Positions 1-12,560 of a stretch of DNA of 64,000 bases are shown here, in pieces. The notes under the pieces are model-generated. The model had not been told where the DNA came from. It worked only from the letters and a program-made list of their open reading frames with translations, and searched no databases. The stretch is from Ciborinia camelliae (taxonomy: Eukaryota > Ascomycota > Leotiomycetes > Helotiales > Sclerotiniaceae), in NCBI GenBank assembly GCA_025890175.1, contig JANPYM010000010.1, forward strand, positions 2,315,115-2,379,114, written 5' to 3'. Positions within the stretch are counted from its first letter, which is position 1, and the number at the start of each line of letters is the position of its first letter. A program made the position numbers and the translations under genes.

Positions 1-121
1 CTTGGGATCAGGGATCCGAGGATCAAAAGAGTTGTAGTAAAACAAAATGAAGAAGTAAAAAGGTGTGAAGATCAAAGACAAGGATCAAAGATCGTGATGG
101 TGATTGAAGAGAATGTGGGGT

Positions 122-3100
122 TTAAATGTACCACATACCGGTACGAATCTTGATGAGAACATCAATATTTACCTTTTCTGCTTCGTTGATGGTTCCCAAA
201 GGAAGAAGTGGAATATCCTGAACCAAGTTACTGGAACCAGTTTGACTGGTGGTTGGGTGACTCATTCCTGTTGCGACTCTTTGGGCGGCTTCAGCCTGTT
301 GCTTCTCGAGGAACTTTTCTCCGCCACGAGGTCCAGCACTGAATCCTTGTGCCTCATGAGCACGAGCTCTGTTGGAAGCCAAATGTGCGTAGTACACGGC
401 GGGATCTGAAAGCAAGTTAGTAAAGGTAGAAATGATCAAAATTCATTTTGAAACCTACACAAAGATACAGGAGTTGTAGAGCGCATGTATTGATAACAAT
501 GCTGGTAGACCATGCGTTGGAAGTCATTGACGGGAATCTTTGCCTCATCCATGATAACTTGGTAGTGAACTGGTCTAGCAGTTCCTTGGATTGCAGAGTG
601 TGAGCTCAAGTAGAAATCATACTCAAATGGATGAGTGATATCACGCTCAACTAAAGTACCTGGAAGAGCATTTCCGTTCTTGTCGCCAGCAGACATATCA
701 TTATCCTTAGGGAAGAATCTAAGATGATGTCTCTTAGTGCAGACGGTAACAGTCCAGCGGATCTAAGAATAATTAGTAACAGTACGTTAAGGGCAAGATG
801 CAGTGACTTACAGTTGCGGCTGAAGGTCCAAATGCTTCACCAAGAGCATCCTTCATATCCTTGACTTCCTGGTTAATGACGTGCTCAAATTGACCCTCGG
901 AGACACCATCTCTGAAGTAGTAAATGTGCTGAGGACCAGATCCCTTGCCAACTTTGGCGATCCATTGCCTAAACAATGGAATCATCATGGATTTGATATT
1001 ATCCTTGGAAACCATCTCAACACGATGGCCGTTGGTTTGGACTGCAGCAGCATATCGACAAGCAGTTGAATCCATTGACATGGTCAAGCAAGCCATTGAT
1101 GATTGTGGTGAGCCTGGTGTTGCGTGAGAAACATCTGCACCAATCACCATGGTTGGTCGAGCGAAGAATGGCTTAGGTGGCTTGGAGTCAGCAACCTTAC
1201 AGGTTGTTCCACCCAACTTGGCGTTGACTTTCATGCAAACGTTGGAGCAGTACTGTGGTTGTGCCTTCATGACGTGAGCAACATTCATCACTATATTTGG
1301 TTAGTTGAGCTTTTGAGGTAGGATATTGATTACTTACTTTGAGACATCATGCCGAAACGACATTCATTGTTCTTCTTGAAACGCTCGTACATGAAGGAAT
1401 CACGACCAGGTAAAATGAAGAACATGATCTGTGGGATTTGCTTCATCTGTTGACCGGCTTGATTTCGAGCCATTTGAACACCTTCAGCGATTTTATCTGG
1501 TGTGCCACTGACATCGACGATGGGGGGATTCTTGTTCGTGATTTTGCCACCATGGCCAATGTAAGTCTGGATAAAGACTTGGAGGAAATTCTTGACTTGA
1601 GGAACTTGCATACATCCACCAACAATGACAATAGCCCAAGAGTTCAATGGTTCCGGGTTGGCGTACAAGAACTTCTTGCCACGTAAGTCCCAACGACCGG
1701 AGGTCTTGGGATCAATGGTAGCCTTGTCAAATTGAACAATTGGGTTCTGAAGAACACGGGCTTGAGTCTGAGAATGTGTTAGGAATCGTATATCAAGAAG
1801 AAAAGTGCGAAGGAACTTACCGTTGTCATGGTCTGTTCAATCTTGCAACCAAAGTGAGCAAGATAAGGGTCCTGAGACCAGTTCAACATGCCAAGGCCAT
1901 GCTGAATTGAGTCCAAACGGATCTTTGGTCGAGTAACAGCAAACTTGATCATTGAAGCTGTCTGGTTGGGGTCAAGCTTGAATTGGTACTTCTGATTTGG
2001 AAGCAAGGAACAGACTTCCATGGGGAAGAAACCTGCTCTCTCCGTCTCAATCAATGGCAGATACCAATACTGGAGATTGATGTTGTACTTCTGCTTGAAG
2101 TAATCATAAACAGAGATCTCCTTGCCAGTATCCTTGGGAGTGAAGCAGTGATTCTTGGCATTGACACCTGTCTTGGCGTATTTCTCATGTTCACTAAAAG
2201 TGAAACGCTTGATGGTATAGATCTTCTTGTCTAGAACAAAATGTTAGTCATAATCATTTGCCACTGGTGAGGAATAACATACCATCCTGCTTGCCATGGT
2301 GCTTCAAGGTGAATTTAAGCTTCTTCATCTTTTCAAGAGTCTTGAAGTCTGAAGATTTTTCATTTCTACCAGTCTTCAAGTTCTTGACTGGAATGAGACC
2401 TTGACGGAATACCTGGTAATCGAGGCTTCGGTTGCGAGCACTGCACAGGTTGCGAGCAGCTTGCATGATATCTTGAGAAGTCCAGAATGTGCCATTGGCG
2501 ACATCGACGTTAATTGCAAGACCACGAATGGCATTGCCTTCAGGGACATGGTTGCAAAGACGGATTGAAGAATAGACACCCTTCATAGCCTCAATCGTGT
2601 GGTCCAAAGGAGAACGTTGAGGTCCACGAGCAAAGAAGCTGCGCTTTTGGACAGTGTATCTTTCACTTGGCCACTGACGCAACATGTGGTCAAGGAAATC
2701 TAACATGAGAGTTAGTTAATTCATCAAAACTGCATCGAAGAAACTTACTGATGGCGCAAAGAACAGTGTTGTCAAAATCGATTTGCTTATTGAGATAGGC
2801 GTGTAAAGCAGCCATTCTGATGGTGGTGGTCTGCTTAATGATGCAGTGAACCACGCGGTCGGGATTTGGTGAACGGCCATTCTCGAGATCAAGATCAATG
2901 CTAATGCGGACTTCACCGCGAGCCAAGGGGCTTGCGCACCTAAGAAGTGTCAGTACAGGGTCAGAGTTCACGTGAATGAAAGTTACTTACCAAGCGATCT
3001 TGTTGCCATCCCAAAGCCACATCTTGCCGTGCTTGGCCAATTCGGCTTTAACAGCCCGAGACTCCCAGACCTTCTTGATGAGGCCCATCTTTTCAGCGCC

Positions 3101-4419
3101 ATTGCCGATCAAGATCTGAATTGTGCGTCAGCATTTAAAGGTGAAATTTGGAGAAGACTCAATACTTACATCATACTGGTAAATGTCATTTCTTGGGGCG
3201 TCAAGGACCTTGTACTGATTGACACGGATGGCGACAGCCTTGCCTTGGGTGTTGTAGCCTGGACGAGCAGGAAGGATGGTAGAAGCAGGAATGTCATACT
3301 GCATTTTGTCATTAATATCACGTACGCCATAATTGCGGTATTCCATCTTGACTGTTGATTGAGGTCAAGATGAGGGTGAAAGAGATAGAGTGTAGAGGTG
3401 AGAATATTTGAAGGGTGAGATGTGAAGTGAAAAGGGAAAGTCAGAAATGCTGGCTGAAGAATCAACCTGCAATAGAGACTTGAGAGGGTGGTAGATTTGG
3501 TTGTGATTGTTTGATTGTAGTGGAAAGTAATGTGTATGGATATGTGTGAGTGTTAAAAGATTGAGTTGAAGGTAGAGTAGAGAAAGAGAAGTTGTAGAGT
3601 GTTTGGTTGTAAGAAAGATGGAGGAGGATGGAGAGGGAGAGTTCTTTTGTAGACGCTGAATTGAAGCTAGTGGAGGGGAGGAGGGAAAGCACGCTAAGGC
3701 CCGGGAAGTGAATGATGTACAAGACAAGGAAATTTGTTCAGAGAGCGGGGTATTGGTGTGGGGCAGGCTTTCAGTTTCCCCTCGTTATTTCCATGGCAAT
3801 TCAATCAAGCAATTGGCTTGAGGAGGTAAGTTGCCAAAGGCAGACAAGGTAAAGATAATGGAGGGAGGGGTAGGGTAGGAGGGAAGTAGAGAAAGAAGGA
3901 TTGCTTCAAAGCACAACAATCTTCTTGCTGACCACAGCATAGCTAGTAGTGACGGTGAGGCTGAAGAAACCAAACCAAAAGGCAATAGTAATCCGTAACA
4001 TCACCACTGATGACGAGGACAGCAATACCATGCAGCTTGGCACACTTCCTTGAAGCAGCAACTACGCTCCCACGGATTGCAAAAACACCATGGCCAAACA
4101 TCACATCACACATCAACAAACAAAAGGTATTACTCACGTTGTCACGATAACATGGAAGTTCAACACGAGTGTTGAACTTTCTTGGCTCCTCCTTCTTTGG
4201 ATCTCTAGCTGGATCGAAACCAACACCTTGGCCAAATGGGTTGGTCTTGCGTGGTTCACCGGGCCCATCAAAACCACCCGAAGGTGGGCGACCTGATGAA
4301 GATGCTGCTGGTCCGCCGGCGACAGATGGTGGCGCTGAAGGATGTGGTGATTGTTGCTGGGCAGGGTTACCAGCCGATGAAGGTGGGCCCTGATTGCGAC
4401 GTTGTTGACCAACACCCAT
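122..4419 (-). CDS. AGO: Argonaute protein (QDE-2/SMS-2 family), ten exons
   Basis: Argonaute binds small RNAs and slices or represses complementary transcripts in fungal RNA interference. Exons read on the minus strand: 4419-4138, 3346-3170, 3115-2991, 2939-2749, 2699-2283, 2230-1821, 1767-1338, 1290-812, 762-459, 405-122. All junctions are GT..AG and in phase, giving about 1032 residues. Residues 1-94 are rich in P, Q, G and S. The N domain includes LPARPGYNTQGKAVAIRVNQ, followed by PAZ/MID regions and a C-terminal PIWI domain. The likely catalytic tetrad is present: Asp in GADVSHATPG (about 730), Glu in HRVEMVS (about 769), Asp in YYFRDGVSEG (about 805) and His in VYYAHLAS (about 946). It is therefore probably slicer-competent. 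The C-terminus ends MWYI, a hydrophobic end like that of other family members. Intron 1 (3347-4137) is unusually long and exon 2 begins exactly with ATG, so a shorter isoform starting at 3346 is possible. Confidence 0.95.
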
Positions 4420-6650
4420 GATGTCGGTTTGGTGGTGTCTGTAATTTGGTAGGTATGATGTTAGCAGGTGTTACGAATTCCAAGAAAACATTGAAGTGTG
4501 AAACATTGATAGTATTGAAGAAGGCGAAGTTGAAAATTTAGATCGTGGTAACGGTGATGGTGGGATAGAGATGTGAAGCAAGTTCTAAGCATGGCAACAA
4601 TAACGGATTTTGTTTGTTTGACCTACCAAAAGTTGATCACCGTTGAGGAGTTGATGTTGTTGTGCTGGAAGTGTGAGTACAAACCAACAAGATTGACTGG
4701 TAGCAAAGCTGTAAGCAGCAGTGACAATTGAATTAGCCCAAGAATTGACAATCGAAAAGAACAACTATATGAGATGAAGTTGCTCTATTAAATTGATATG
4801 AGATGAGATGAGAGATAGAAGTTGTTGTAGTGGAATAGAGGAAGGGTGGAAGAGTGAGAGAGAGAGGAAGAGTTGTATTTTGAAGCTTGAAGAAACTGGG
4901 TTGCGAAGCAAGCAACCGCGGCAACGAAGAGCAAACAACCGCGACTTCAACAGAAAACCCCAATTTTTTCAAGTCGCATTCAAACAGAGAAACGTAACAA
5001 TTGAATTTCTGGATAACAAGGGATTACTTACTTGTATTTCGCTACTGAGATCGAGTGAAATTATGGCTGGGAAGTAAAAAGTTGAAGTTGATACAAAAGG
5101 GTTGTAGGAGAAAAAGAGGATGAGGAGGAAAGAAGAAGCGACAGCAAGCACGAAACTAGGCTTCTTTCTTTTCTGCGATGACGCTAGTGTATAAAATTAA
5201 ATTATCTACAAATAGGCGGGGTTTTGGTTCTTTTATCTTATTGGACGCGACGTTTTTTATTTTTTGAAAATGAATTGAGTGAGTGGTTCAAAAAGACCGA
5301 GGTATGAAATGTGGGTTGAGAATGTTCTTTCCATATTTGGGTGAGGCAGGATAGACCCCCGAGGACAGATCTTCAAACCAGATTCCTTTGGTCAATATCA
5401 TCAATATCATCATCATTTTGAGTTTCTACATGCTTGTGAGCCAGCAATAGGCGCGTTTCTCATGAAATGACTTATATCAGCATTTCACGGCTACTTGCAT
5501 AGATATGAAGACTGATTTCTTTTGCTATCAATTGGTTGAGTTTCCACCGGTGTCTAGGTACGATTGCCCGTGATATAGGTTCAAGGGAGCAACTCCTCGC
5601 CATATGCAGTGTAACCACAGTGATAAACCTGGGGTAGTTCTGATTCAATCTTCGACACATGAACAGAAGTCCAACAGGATGTTCAATAGCGAGATTCAAC
5701 AGCGAGATTCAACAGCGAGATTCAACAGCGAGATTCAACAGCGAGATTCAACAGCAAAATCCAACAACGAAATTCAATGCTTCGACCCAAAAGAATACAT
5801 AGAAGAGGAGAGCTCTTCGGGCTGAATGAGATCAAGGAAGGCAAAGAGAAGAAGAGAGAAGAAAGAATGCATGAAGGGGAAGGGGGAAAAAAAAGTAGGT
5901 GATGGTTATGATTCTATCCTCAATATCATATCTATCTATCCCACGCTTAAACCAATTTGAGTTGAGTAATTTGAATATCCGACTAGACACTAAAACATGT
6001 ATTGAATGAACCTTAGTTTCGACTCTATCCACAGCACAGATTATTCAAAGAGTCCCGTCACCATAATATGCACTCCAGCTGCGTAACCTCAAGCATCAAT
6101 GACCCCCCCACGCAAGCTACCAAGGAAAAAGAAAACCACACAGACATGCACAAGAACTGATCTAGGTACCGATGATAAATCATTATTTGCATTCATCAAT
6201 TATGCCGCATGCTTTTAATGTACATTCAGAGCTGACTGGCTTCATGCATCAGAACTAGCAGCCTCCACCAAACGCCATACCATGGAGAACGAAACCTGCA
6301 TATCCTTGTGCATAATTTGACTTCCGTTACGGTGAAACCTCCCCCTCCCAACTAATAGCAACGCACACAGTGTAACCTTTTAGCGGAAGAGAATATGCAA
6401 AACCCCTGGAAATAGCCCACCCCCCTCTCATCAATCAACAACAAACGGCCTTAACTTTGGAGAGACCTGGAGATATGTAGATCAGGTTGAGTAAGTAAGA
6501 AAGATTGTTTAAAAGTACATCGTGAGTTTGAGTTTGGTATTACGAAGGAAAGAAATGTCATGAATGCGGGGTCGATGATGGAATCATGGTCGCTGAAAAG
6601 AAGAGATCATCATCGATAAGAATATCCTGCAGAAGATTTAAAAGTTAGCT
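4420..6650. other. Intergenic: AGO leader and RNA14 downstream region
   Basis: I see no convincing coding gene here. On the minus strand upstream of AGO there are CT-rich tracts (about 4730-5160) typical of fungal core promoters and leaders. A probable 5' UTR intron acceptor lies at 4439-4441 (CAG), preceded by a branch-like GCTAAC and a pyrimidine-rich stretch. A matching donor is possible near 5033 (GTAAGTAAT) or near 4626 (GTAGGTC). The remaining part, about 5200-6650, holds a 15-base minisatellite at about 5688-5765 and otherwise ordinary sequence. Confidence 0.5.
5688..5765. repeat. 15-base minisatellite
   Basis: About five near-identical copies of a 15-base unit (gcgagattcaacagc) stand in direct tandem and then decay into imperfect copies. 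The array sits between the AGO promoter and the RNA14 3' end. Because the unit is a multiple of three it keeps an apparent open frame (QRDST-like repeats), but nothing around it suggests a real protein. Confidence 0.85.
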
Positions 6651-9600
6651 TTAATGATAATATCCGCCATTGGCATTTCCATTTCCATTTGCATTTCCAG
6701 GATATTGAGTTTGCGAATATGGTCCAGGCTGTTGCTGCTGGCCTTGCCATCCTCTATTCTCAAAACTCGCATTTCGTGAATGAGAAGGCGCCTGGCTATA
6801 TCCTTCCCTCCATTGATTATCCTGGGGTGTGACAGGGGACCTGGTGTAATCATGACCCTGAATTACGCTTGAAACTCGATCATCTACAGGATAACCAGGC
6901 TGCGAAGTGCGATGCGGTCCCCCAGAATTTCCATTGTTTCCATAAACTTGTACACCAAATCCATAAGTTTCACGAGTATTGGGAGCTTGGTAACTGGGTA
7001 TCATACCGTCATAGCGTTGTTGTGGTTGTTGAGCTTGATCACGTGAATTTTTCCATTGGACGAAATCCGGCACTTCGGTTCTGGCAAGAAGCTGCACCAT
7101 ATCATTTGGAATGAATTTGACTCCTTGTAGCTGTGGATCGCGAAGATAGATATCGGAACGAGGAATAATGCTAAGGAGAAATGTAATGTCTCGCGGGATT
7201 ACGTAGGGTGCTGCATTTGACTGCCATGCGGGTGTGCCTTGTGTTTGTATTCCCTTTTGTTGCGCCAATCTGCGTCCTGCTGCTCCCTTCAATGGAGACT
7301 GACCACGAGCGAGTTTTCGTGGAGGGTTGAGGTCACTATCGAAATCTTCGGCTGGGAAAGGTCGCTTTGGTGAGTTTGTGATTTGGTTCGGCATAAACTG
7401 CGGTGGTTGCTGTGGTCGTGGGCTTTGTTCTTGTACGTATTGAGGTCGCGGACTGTCCGGAATGGAGGGAGGTTGTTCAATTGATTGCATAACCAACCTG
7501 GGTCTCATTTGTGAAGCAGGCGAGATAATGGGTCGTACAGCAGTAGGGTCGAATCCATCCGCACTGTAACGCGAGGAAAATCTCAGGAGTCTTGGATCAT
7601 CTGGGAAGAGTTCCGCCATGCGCTTTTCTAGCTTCTTGATCTGATCTAATGTTCCAAATTGAGATTCGTAGCTATGGAAGTAGACATAGAGCGGCTTTGT
7701 CTTGTGAACGGTTTCGGGCTTCTGTGCCAGACGACTGACTGCTGTCTCGAAAGCAACCCGAGCATCTATCTCATAGTTAGCACCGTAAAGCAGCAAGGGT
7801 TGGGGGAGGGGGGAACATACTGGTGATGTCTGAAATCGAAATTAAGTGCTTCAAGTACTCCAGAAGGTAGGTTTCGTCGGTTGGGAAAAGTTTAGCACCT
7901 CTTTCAAAGATCTTTGTACCAGATTTGTCCTTGTACACCATGTGTTCAATTAAGGCACTAGCAACATAAACTTCACTTGTGATCATACCGCGTTGACGAG
8001 CCTCGGCGAAAATGAATCTTGATCCGGTCTTCGCTTCAATTGAACCGTTTCCTTGAATACGCCGCATGGCCCTCATTAGTGCAATCCAAGAGAAAGATAC
8101 GGTTCTCTGTAAAAGTTTTCTCTGCATTTCATAACCCTGTGTGATAGCACTCAATTGGGCGGCTTTAGCAGTTTCTCGGGCATCTTTGTCAGGATCACTG
8201 TCATCATCATCATCCTCTGCCTTTCTCACAATTGCACTAATCGAGGCGTCTATGGCGGAGTTTTCTTCAAGTTTAGCCTTTTCTTTTGTCTCTCGGACTT
8301 TCAAATCTGCAATAAGCTCATATAGAGAATCCAGAAGTTTAGCGTAAGGAGCCCGAACAATTGCTCCTTTCTCAACATCGCTCTTCCCAGCTTCTTCGGT
8401 AGAAAGTGTAGATTCAAGTCGGTCGGCCTTTTTGAATGCCAATAGACAGCTCTCTGGATTGGCGACAATTCCATCAACAAGGAAGGAATCTCCATCCTTG
8501 TCTAAGTTGTTGCTGAAGCACCACTCGGCAGCATCTACCCATATCTCAGGCCAGAAACGTAATGCCATGACAGCTTGCTTGTAGACGTATAAGACTCGCT
8601 GTTTATAAGCATCCAACTCATCTGCCTTCAGAACCAAAGGGTCTTCCTGCTCCCAAGATATCCACTTCTTCCAAAGCTCCAGTTGATGTAAATATTCCTG
8701 GTCGCCCTCGAACCCAAAGGCAGGTGGAAGGCGAGGCAAAGTTGTGCGCTGAATTCCGCGTATGAGATTATCAAGTGCAGTGTTGGCACTTCTTGCAGTC
8801 ATATAATTTGGAGATCTTTCTTGAAGAAATTTGCGGCCCTAATATGACCTGTCAGCGTTGAACCAAAGATATGCGAGGGACGAACTCACCGTCATTTTAT
8901 TCAACCCCATCTCAAACTGGTCATACTGTTTCCATAATTCATTCACGTTTGACATGGGAACACATATGGCACGTTGATAGACTTTTCGCAATTGATCCAT
9001 CTTTTGTTGATCTTGCCAACTACTGCCACCAATTGAACCAGGTGCACTACGGATGAACTGTATGTAATCCTGCCAAATTTTACCAGAGTCCCTATCAATT
9101 CCAATGTTGGCTAACACAAAATCGTATGCTTGGGACACGGTTGCGCGAGCAGAACCATTGGGATCGGCATTAAGGTCGTTCCTTCGGCGTATATAGTTCA
9201 AGTAGACGGACCACAATTGAATGTTTGGGACAGTCAACAATGATTTTCCAAAGATTTGTTCTGCTGCACTAAAGTTCTCATATTCGAGTTCCATCTCAGT
9301 ATATGCCACCCAAATCTCCGCCTGGTTCATTGTTAGCAGATGCAGCATGGTGGAAAATTCTATATGACTTACAGCGTGTGGGAAGACCTTCAAAAATCTT
9401 TCATAGACTGCTCTCGCATCATCCAACTTGTTGCGCTTGCGATGTTCACCAATTAAAGAGAGCCAAGCTTCCATGTCACCTCGCGGATCCTCTTTGACAC
9501 GATCTTCAAGCATACCGATCTTATCATGTGGAAGACGAGCTCTGGGAACAGATGTATTTTGTGTTGCACCAACAGAGATGGGCACTTGCACCGAAGTTTG

Positions 9601-10155
9601 TTCTACGGGCGTTCCCACGTTACTCGGGCTCATAGAATTAGTAATAGAGGATAGTGCTTCAACCTTGGAATCAACTTGATTCTCCATCTTGATGGGTACT
9701 TCCTGATGAGTGATAGAATTTTGTAATGGGGAAGGGGATCTTTTGGGGTTATCAGAAGCTGGAATTTGCAAATGACCGGTGGTAAGTGGTGTTGATTCGT
9801 CATTTTCCTCATCAGAATCATCTGCTATAAATCCTCCCACAGTTTTGGGTTTGCGCATAGAAGTTTGAGAGCTAGGTCTTGAGCGATCTTGTTCAGTGAC
9901 CAGTGCTGGAAGGGATGTAACAGAGGAAGGGTCATAATCGGCGCCAGCGGCCAACGCAGCTAGGCCGGAAGGAGACAAAGCACGAGAAACTTGGGCATCT
10001 TTAACGGAATCTTGCTTGACATGTTCGTTGTTATCTTCTTTATTGGAAGGTAGATCGCCCTCTGGGATTCCATTATCTCCATATTCCCAAGCCGTAGCAT
10101 CTTGTCCTGCCTGTAACTGATGTAAAAGAGCTATATCTGCATCTTCCTCCGCCAT
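6651..10155 (-). CDS. RNA14: mRNA 3'-end processing protein RNA14 (CstF-77)
   Basis: RNA14/CstF-77 is the scaffold of cleavage factor IA (CstF), needed for cleavage and polyadenylation of pre-mRNA in the nucleus. Exons: 10155-9373, 9321-8890, 8838-7821, 7765-6651, with introns of 51-55 bases and all phases consistent, giving 1115 residues. The first about 210 residues are acidic, Ser-rich and probably disordered. HAT (half-a-TPR) repeats then run through exons 1-4, for example AEIWVAYTEMELEYENFSAA, IWQDYIQFIRSAPGS and ARVAFETAVSRLAQ. The C-terminal third is Pro/Gln-rich and carries the monkeytail-like segment, ending in a Gly/Asn-rich GNANGNGNANGGYYH tail. It diverges from ASF1 across an 850-base shared upstream region. 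A 5' UTR intron is possible (donor near 10308, acceptor near 10234, minus strand). Confidence 0.95.
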
Positions 10156-11007
10156 TTCGAAGACCGTTTTGATTTATTATGTAGATGCGCAAGAGGTGGC
10201 GACGAAGGTATCGTAAATATTAATGGCGAAAATTGACTAAGGTTTGTTAGCAAATGGGGTGATGAGATATATCGGAAAGGCATCGGAAAAGACAATGTAA
10301 GGCTTACCTGTATGCCACACTGAAACAAACCTGCGCAGATTCAAAGAAGCCGTTGCGCAACAAAGAAAGTAAAGAAGATGAGGATCAATGATCAATGATC
10401 AATTAATAAACTGTTGAGGCGCTGATTGTGATTGTTGGTCAGGTTGAAGAAATCACGGCAAGGCAAAACAAAACAAAACAATAAGATTTCCTTTCCTTTC
10501 TTGTAGTTTAAAAGTCTCAAGTCGGCAAAAGCAAAAGCTGATCAATAATAAATATGGTGGATGTATGGAGCTCCAAGCCAAGCCAAGGCAAAGAAAATGA
10601 ATATTCAAGCTAATCCCAATATCGTTAGTGTTCTGTGACAATTAAAGTGGAAATCGCGGGTCTACGCGATTTTGGATCTACAGTACTCCAGCTGTACTAC
10701 CAGACGCGTGAATACTGCCCACTGCCACTTCTTACCGCCTTGAAACTCTTCTCTTGAAACTTATTATTGCTGCCCCATCAACCAAATTATCAACGATAGA
10801 CTTTATTATTCTCCTCTCCTCCACCTTCATCATCCCTTCTTCATCTTTTTCAATACAAACACTTATACTACTCACAACTTCAATCACTTCACCATATTGC
10901 CATATTTTGGTTACAACGAGAGAAGTTCTTGAATCACAAATTTGCAAACTACTAAACCTTAATTTGATCTGATCTGATCTGATCTGATCAATTAACCACC
11001 CGTCAAA
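10156..11007. promoter_or_regulatory. Divergent promoter between RNA14 and ASF1
   Basis: This 850-base stretch separates two divergent genes, so it must hold both promoters. On the ASF1 side a CT-rich leader runs about 10735-10960. On the RNA14 side a putative 5' UTR intron lies at about 10234-10308 on the minus strand. A (GATCT)n microsatellite occupies about 10965-10989, just before the ASF1 ATG. I did not identify a clear TATA box or a named factor site. Confidence 0.5.
10965..10989. repeat. GATCT pentanucleotide microsatellite
   Basis: Five copies of GATCT stand in perfect tandem in the presumed 5' UTR of ASF1, ending about 20 bases before its start codon. The repeat contains GATC palindromes in every unit. 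Confidence 0.85.
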
Positions 11008-12038
11008 ATGTCTGTCGTCTCACTTCTTGGTGTTAATGTCCTCAACAATCCAGCCAAATTTGGTGATTCATATGAGTTCGAGATCACCTTCGAGTGTCTT
11101 GAGGCATTGCAAAAGGGTAAATTCTACCTCTTCTTGTCTTGGGGTCACCTCTTCCCTTATTCTTTCGGTCACTAATCTATCTCTTCACTGCAGATCTTGA
11201 ATGGAAATTGACCTATGTTGGCTCTGCCACGTCGTATGTCTCCACCTTCTTCAATATCTACCTACCTCGAATCCCAAACTAACAAATCAAGTGATGAGCA
11301 TGACCAAGAACTCGATTCTCTTCTCGTCGGTCCAATTCCTGTCGGCGTAAACAAATTCCTCTTCCAGGCAGATGCCCCAGACACCAAGCGAATCCCAGAT
11401 GCAGAAATCCTCGGCGTGACTGTCATTCTTCTCACTTGCGCCTACGATGGTAGAGAGTTTGTTCGAGTTGGCTACTATGTCAATAACGAATATGATTCCG
11501 AGGAATTGAACGCCGACCCTCCTGCCAAGCCACTTCTTGACCGAGTCAAGAGAAATGTTCTTGCTGAAAAGCCCCGTGTCACTAGATTTGCTATCAAGTG
11601 GTGAGTTATTATGCATTTGTGAGGCGAAGTAGATTGCTAATATTAGATTGCAGGGACTCGGATGCATCTGCTCCCGCTGAATTCCCCCCTGAACAACCCG
11701 AGGCTGATTTGGTTGCCGATGGAGAAGAATATGGTGCCGAGGAAGCTGGAGAAGAAGATGATGAAGAGGTCGAGGGGGAGGATGGTGGTGCAGTTGATCC
11801 AGACGCAATGGAACAAGATTCAGAGATGGCTGGCGTGGAAGTCGAGGGTGTTGCCGCTGAGGAAACTGGTGATGAAAGTGAAGATCTCGAGGCTGAGAGC
11901 AGTGGCGAATCTGATGAAGAAATCGAGGAAGAAGAGGGCGCTGGAGATGATGACATGGAAATGGATGGCGTTGAAAAGTCTGGTGCTGAGAAGTCCGGTG
12001 GCGTTGCACATCAAGTCGATGAAGTTATGGCCCACTGA
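11008..12038 (+). CDS. ASF1: Histone chaperone ASF1
   Basis: ASF1 binds the histone H3-H4 dimer and hands it to CAF-1 or HIR during nucleosome assembly in the nucleus. Exons: 11008-11116, 11194-11233, 11292-11600, 11654-12038, all GT..AG and in phase, giving 280 residues. The N-terminal about 155 residues are the conserved immunoglobulin-like core, opening [18 protein letters not shown] and containing [28 protein letters not shown] and GYYVNNEY. The rest is a long Asp/Glu-rich tail, as in other fungal ASF1 proteins, with a stretch of repeated EEE/DDD blocks. The second exon is only 40 bases, which explains why no single open frame covers the gene. Confidence 0.97.
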
Positions 12039-12462
12039 TTCAATACCCTATACATACTTTTGATTTTAGAGTTCATTTCGCGCGTTACGATAGGTTATGA
12101 TTGGGAGGAAAGAAAACATTAAGATACTTACATGATGATTACAGGAGGTCAATGATGGTATTCTAAATAGGGATATCAAATGGGCTTTCAAATGCTTTTA
12201 GTAATAGCATAACAATTACGAAACTTTTCCATCTGCCCTGTGAAGATTTTTCCACGCTCATACACCTTGTGCGACAATGCTCTCATCCAATACCCCCCAA
12301 TTTCAGGTAATTCACCCGGGGATAGGTAGAGGGTCCTTGGAATCGATACATAAGGATCTACGAATTCATGGGCATATATCAATGGATGTTCATATTTCAT
12401 ATTTCATATCGAACGATCACTCCCAGCGTCACGAATCCTTCCATCGCAACTTCAAATAATAG

Positions 12463-12560
12463 ACTAGGTAGGTAGGTATAGGTAAGATATAGGTATAGAT
12501 AGATATAGCTATCAATCAATGTTTCTAGATAAGTAGATAGATAGATAGGTAGGTAGATGG
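12463..12560. repeat. GGTA/GATA microsatellite tract
   Basis: An imperfect tetranucleotide tract (taggtaggtaggta, then atagatagatagatag and taggtaggtag). Related GGTA tracts occur at about 55098-55118 and 55209-55222 in this same window. Confidence 0.75.

Noticed and set aside
5683..5765. CRISPR-like array
   Set aside because: Units are contiguous 15-base copies with no spacers, and the genome is eukaryotic.
11287..12009. 240-codon minus-strand His/Pro-rich frame
   Set aside because: Shadow of the acidic tail of ASF1.
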